DNA of 64,000 bases from assembly GCA_025359205.1 (NCBI GenBank), contig JANYHD010000018.1, positions 54,490 through 118,489 of the forward strand, read 5' to 3'. How positions within the stretch are numbered: position 1 is the stretch's first letter; every line of letters begins with the position of its first letter. The translations under genes and the position numbers were made by a program. The notes under the pieces were generated by a model. The model was given only the letters and a program-made list of their open reading frames with translations. It was not told where the DNA came from and did no database searches. This document shows positions 61,416 to 64,000 of the stretch, piece by piece. The stretch comes from Gammaproteobacteria bacterium (lineage in GTDB: Bacteria; Pseudomonadota; Gammaproteobacteria; Steroidobacterales; Steroidobacteraceae).

Positions 61416-62573
61416 ATGGCTTTCTTGGACTGCCTCTGCGAGGACTGGGCGGACGCCCTGCTGCTGGGGCGCGCGAATCTTGGAGATGGGCCGCTGCCCA
61501 TCATCGTGCGCAACGGCCGCGTCGAGGACCTGTCCCGGATTGCGCCCACCGTCGCGCAGCTGCTCGACGAAACGCCTCCGGAAGCGCCGCTTCGCGCCGG
61601 CGCCGATCTCGGACCTCTGGTCGATCTCAAGCCGGTGCCGGCCTGGCAGAAGGACGCCAACCACCGAGGGGTGCGGCTCTTAGCGCCGGTCGATCTGCAG
61701 TGCATCAAGGCCGCCGGAGTCACTTTCGCCATCTCGACGCTCGAGCGAGTGATCGAGGAGCGGGCCCGCGGCGACGTCGCCCTCGCCGACAAGATCCGCG
61801 CCACGCTGGCGCAGGGAATCGGCGGCGACCTGATGAACGTGAAGCCGGGCTCTGCGGAGGCGGCGCGACTCAAGCAGGCCCTGATCAGCGACGGCCTGTG
61901 GTCGCAGTATCTCGAAGTTGCGATCGGCCCCGATGCCGAAGTGTTCACCAAGGCGCCGCCGCTGTCCGCGGTGGGTTGGGGCGACTATGTCGGCGTGCGC
62001 TCCGACAGCCAGTGGAACAATCCGGAACCGGAAATCGTGCTGGTGTGCGACAGCGCCGGCCGCGCGCGTGGTGCAGCCCTCGGGAACGATGTGAACCTGC
62101 GCGATTTCGAAGGCCGCTCGGCCTTGCTGCTCGGCAAGGCGAAGGACAACAACGCCGCCTGCGCGATCGGGCCGTTCGTCAGGCTGTTCGACAAACATTT
62201 CACGATCGATGACGTGCGCAAGGCGGTCGTGCAGCTCGAGATCACGGGCGCGGATGGGTTCGAGCTGCGCGGCGCAAGTTCGATGAGCCAGATCAGCCGC
62301 GATCCCCTCGAGCTGGTGCGCCAGACGATCGGCAGGCATCACCAGTATCCGGACGGATTCGCGCTCTTCCTCGGCACGATGTTTGCGCCCATCCAGGACC
62401 GCGGTGCGCCAGGACAGGGCTTTACCCACAGGATCGGCGATCGCGTGCGTGTCAGTACCAGCGTACTCGGCGTGCTCGAGAACGAGGTGACCCACTGCGA
62501 CATGGCGCCACCGTGGACCTTTGGCCTGGGCGCGTTGATGAAGAACCTGGCGAAGCGCGGATTGCTGCAGTGA
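61416..62573 (+). CDS. xylX: FAH-family 2-keto-3-deoxy-pentonate dehydratase (XylX-like)
   Basis: A 385-residue cytoplasmic member of the fumarylacetoacetate hydrolase superfamily. It has PLVDLKPVPAWQKDANHRGV, EVFTKAPPLSAVGWGDYVGV, the metal-ligand segment WNNPEPEIVLVCDSAGRARG and GAALGNDVNLRDFEG. Length and neighbour match XylX of the Caulobacter Weimberg pathway, which dehydrates 2-keto-3-deoxy-D-xylonate (or L-arabinonate) to alpha-ketoglutarate semialdehyde. The next gene, an aldehyde dehydrogenase, would finish the route. An alternative is the related 2,4-diketo-3-deoxyfuconate hydrolase that the fucose genes lack. The ribosome-binding site is GGGGGACGGGG; the stop overlaps the next start as GTGA. 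Confidence 0.85.
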   Translation: MAFLDCLCEDWADALLLGRANLGDGPLPIIVRNGRVEDLSRIAPTVAQLLDETPPEAPLRAGADLGPLVDLKPVPAWQKDANHRGVRLLAPVDLQCIKAAGVTFAISTLERVIEERARGDVALADKIRATLAQGIGGDLMNVKPGSAEAARLKQALISDGLWSQYLEVAIGPDAEVFTKAPPLSAVGWGDYVGVRSDSQWNNPEPEIVLVCDSAGRARGAALGNDVNLRDFEGRSALLLGKAKDNNAACAIGPFVRLFDKHFTIDDVRKAVVQLEITGADGFELRGASSMSQISRDPLELVRQTIGRHHQYPDGFALFLGTMFAPIQDRGAPGQGFTHRIGDRVRVSTSVLGVLENEVTHCDMAPPWTFGLGALMKNLAKRGLLQ

Positions 62574-64000
62574 CCACCGAGACGCTGGCCCATTTCATTG
62601 GCGGGGAGCGCGTGGCGGCGCCAGCGCCGGCGTCGAGCCTGAATCCTTCCGATCTCAGCGATGTCGTCGCACTCGTTCCGCAAGGCGGTGCGGACGAAGT
62701 CAACGCCGCGGTCGCGGCGGCGCGCAAGGCCTTTCCGGCCTGGTCCGCTGCCTCACCCGAAGTGCGCTCCGACCTGCTCGACAAGGTGGGCAGCACGATT
62801 CTCGCGCGGCGCGAGGAGCTGGGGCGGCTCCTCTCGCGCGAAGAGGGCAAGACCCTGCCAGAGGGCATCGGCGAAGTCGCACGCGCCGGCCGCATCTTCA
62901 AGTACTTCGCCGGCGAGGCACTGCGCTGTCACGGACAGAATCTCGATTCCGTGCGCGCCGGGGTCGAGGTGCAGACCTATCGCCAGGCCGTCGGCGTCTA
63001 CGCCCTGATCGCGCCGTGGAATTTTCCCATCGCCATTCCGGCCTGGAAATCGGCGCCCGCGCTCGCCTTCGGCAACACCGTGGTGATCAAGCCGGCCGGA
63101 CCGACACCGGCCATTGCCGCGGCCCTGGCCGGCATCATCTACGAGGCCGGCGCGCCGCCAGGCGTGTTCAACATGCTGTTCGGGAACGGCACCATGGGCG
63201 ACGCGCTGGTGAAGCACGCGGACGTCGATGGCATTTCCTTCACCGGATCACAGTCCGTCGGCGCGCAGGTGGCCGCCGCCGCGGTCGCGCGCCAGGCGCG
63301 TGTGCAACTGGAAATGGGCGGCAAGAATCCGCTGGTGATCCTCGACGATGCGGACCTCGAGCGCGCGGTGGCCGTCGCACTCGACGGCGCCTACTTCGCA
63401 ACCGGACAGCGCTGCACGGCTTCTTCGCGCCTGATCGTCCAGGACGGCATCCATGATCGCTTCGTCGCCGCGCTCGCCGCGAAAGTCGCGGCTCTGCGGG
63501 TCGGCAACGCGCTCGATCCCGCGACCCAGTTGGGCCCGGCCGTAAGTGAAGCGCAGATGGAACAGAGTTACCGCTACGTCGAGATCGCGCGTGCCGAAGG
63601 CGGGCGCGTCGTGACCGGCGGCAAGCGGCTGAAACTGGCGCAGCGCGGCTGGTACGTGCAGCCGGCACTGATCGCCGACACCGAGCAGAGCATGCGCATC
63701 AATCGTGAGGAGGTATTTGGCCCGCTCGCCTCCACGCTGCGCGTGCGCAGCTACGAGGAAGCGCTCGAGCTGGCCAACGCCGGTGAGTTCGGCCTCTCTG
63801 CTGGCATCGTCACGCAGTCACTGAAATACGCGCGCCATTTTCAGCGCGCCGTGCGCGCCGGCATGGTGATGGTGAACCTGCCCACGGCCGGCGTTGACTA
63901 CCATGTGCCTTTCGGCGGCTCCCGAAAATCCAGCTATGGCGCGCGCGAGCAGGGCTACGCCGCCGTGGAGTTCTATACCCAGGCCAAGACGGCCTACTCG
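62570..64000 (+). CDS. Aldehyde dehydrogenase, probable alpha-ketoglutarate semialdehyde dehydrogenase (3' end cut by window)
   Basis: The frame begins at GTG inside the preceding stop and is open to the last base, 477 codons, so only a few residues should be missing. It has the NAD-fold [24 protein letters not shown]-type [11 protein letters not shown], general base E248 in [12 protein letters not shown] and catalytic C282 in [10 protein letters not shown]; the end [14 protein letters not shown] is the family's C-terminus. Beside an XylX-like dehydratase it most likely oxidises alpha-ketoglutarate semialdehyde to alpha-ketoglutarate, delivering pentose carbon to the TCA cycle. Confidence 0.9.
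   Translation, partial: MTTETLAHFIGGERVAAPAPASSLNPSDLSDVVALVPQGGADEVNAAVAAARKAFPAWSAASPEVRSDLLDKVGSTILARREELGRLLSREEGKTLPEGIGEVARAGRIFKYFAGEALRCHGQNLDSVRAGVEVQTYRQAVGVYALIAPWNFPIAIPAWKSAPALAFGNTVVIKPAGPTPAIAAALAGIIYEAGAPPGVFNMLFGNGTMGDALVKHADVDGISFTGSQSVGAQVAAAAVARQARVQLEMGGKNPLVILDDADLERAVAVALDGAYFATGQRCTASSRLIVQDGIHDRFVAALAAKVAALRVGNALDPATQLGPAVSEAQMEQSYRYVEIARAEGGRVVTGGKRLKLAQRGWYVQPALIADTEQSMRINREEVFGPLASTLRVRSYEEALELANAGEFGLSAGIVTQSLKYARHFQRAVRAGMVMVNLPTAGVDYHVPFGGSRKSSYGAREQGYAAVEFYTQAKTAYS

Overview
The window is high-GC DNA carrying long, translationally coupled operons, TonB-dependent receptors with an N-terminal TonB box, NodT/EmrAB-type efflux, and carbon catabolism by oxidative (non-phosphorylative) routes. 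This suggests a plant-polysaccharide-degrading gammaproteobacterium of the Xanthomonadales/Nevskiales/Steroidobacter kind. The assignment is inferred from gene content; no rRNA, tRNA, mobile element or CRISPR array was seen. No stem-loop followed by a T-run (classical intrinsic terminator) was recognised either.

Region 1 (1-19.2 kb) looks like a mannan/glucomannan module. A minus-strand operon runs TonB receptor -> flavin-dependent halogenase-like protein -> ROK sugar kinase -> FHS-type sugar permease -> AGE-family sugar isomerase, followed by the start of a LysR regulator gene. Divergent from it are a secreted GH2 (beta-mannosidase/exo-glucosaminidase type, with an extra lectin-like N-terminal domain) and a GH3. 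The 348-bp divergent promoter region holds two copies of one palindromic operator (core CAGCGCTG), each embedded in a sigma70-like promoter. An SSS symporter, a LacI regulator and an SP-family sugar transporter follow.

Region 2 (19.3-27.9 kb) is unrelated: a class III aminotransferase, a wrecked amidohydrolase pseudogene, and a seven-gene MarR-OMF-EmrA-EmrB-unknown-DUF1304-DoxX operon.

Region 3 (27.8-51 kb) is a xyloglucan/fucose locus. It encodes GH74 endo-xyloglucanase, GH95 alpha-L-fucosidase, a CE20-type acetylesterase, a 1755-residue GH31 alpha-xylosidase-GH3 beta-glucosidase fusion, and a GH35 beta-galactosidase. It also holds most of an oxidative L-fucose pathway: mutarotase, permease, L-fucose dehydrogenase, fuconolactonase, fuconate dehydratase and 2-keto-3-deoxyfuconate dehydrogenase. 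An S9-family protein lacking its catalytic serine and a LacI regulator follow.

Region 4 (51-64 kb) is a second TonB receptor operon: receptor -> three tandem halogenase-like genes -> an unknown exported protein -> GH51 arabinofuranosidase. Divergent from it is a 2-keto-3-deoxy-pentonate dehydratase plus aldehyde dehydrogenase pair (final steps of Weimberg-type xylose/arabinose oxidation), cut by the window end.

Regions 3 and 4 are tied together by one palindromic 14-bp operator, TGGTANCGNTACCA and close variants, found at five sites covering the fucose, xyloglucan, receptor/halogenase and pentose operons. The picture is a single regulon: surface uptake of decorated xyloglucan fragments, trimming of fucose, galactose, xylose, glucose, arabinose and acetyl groups, and oxidation of the released sugars.
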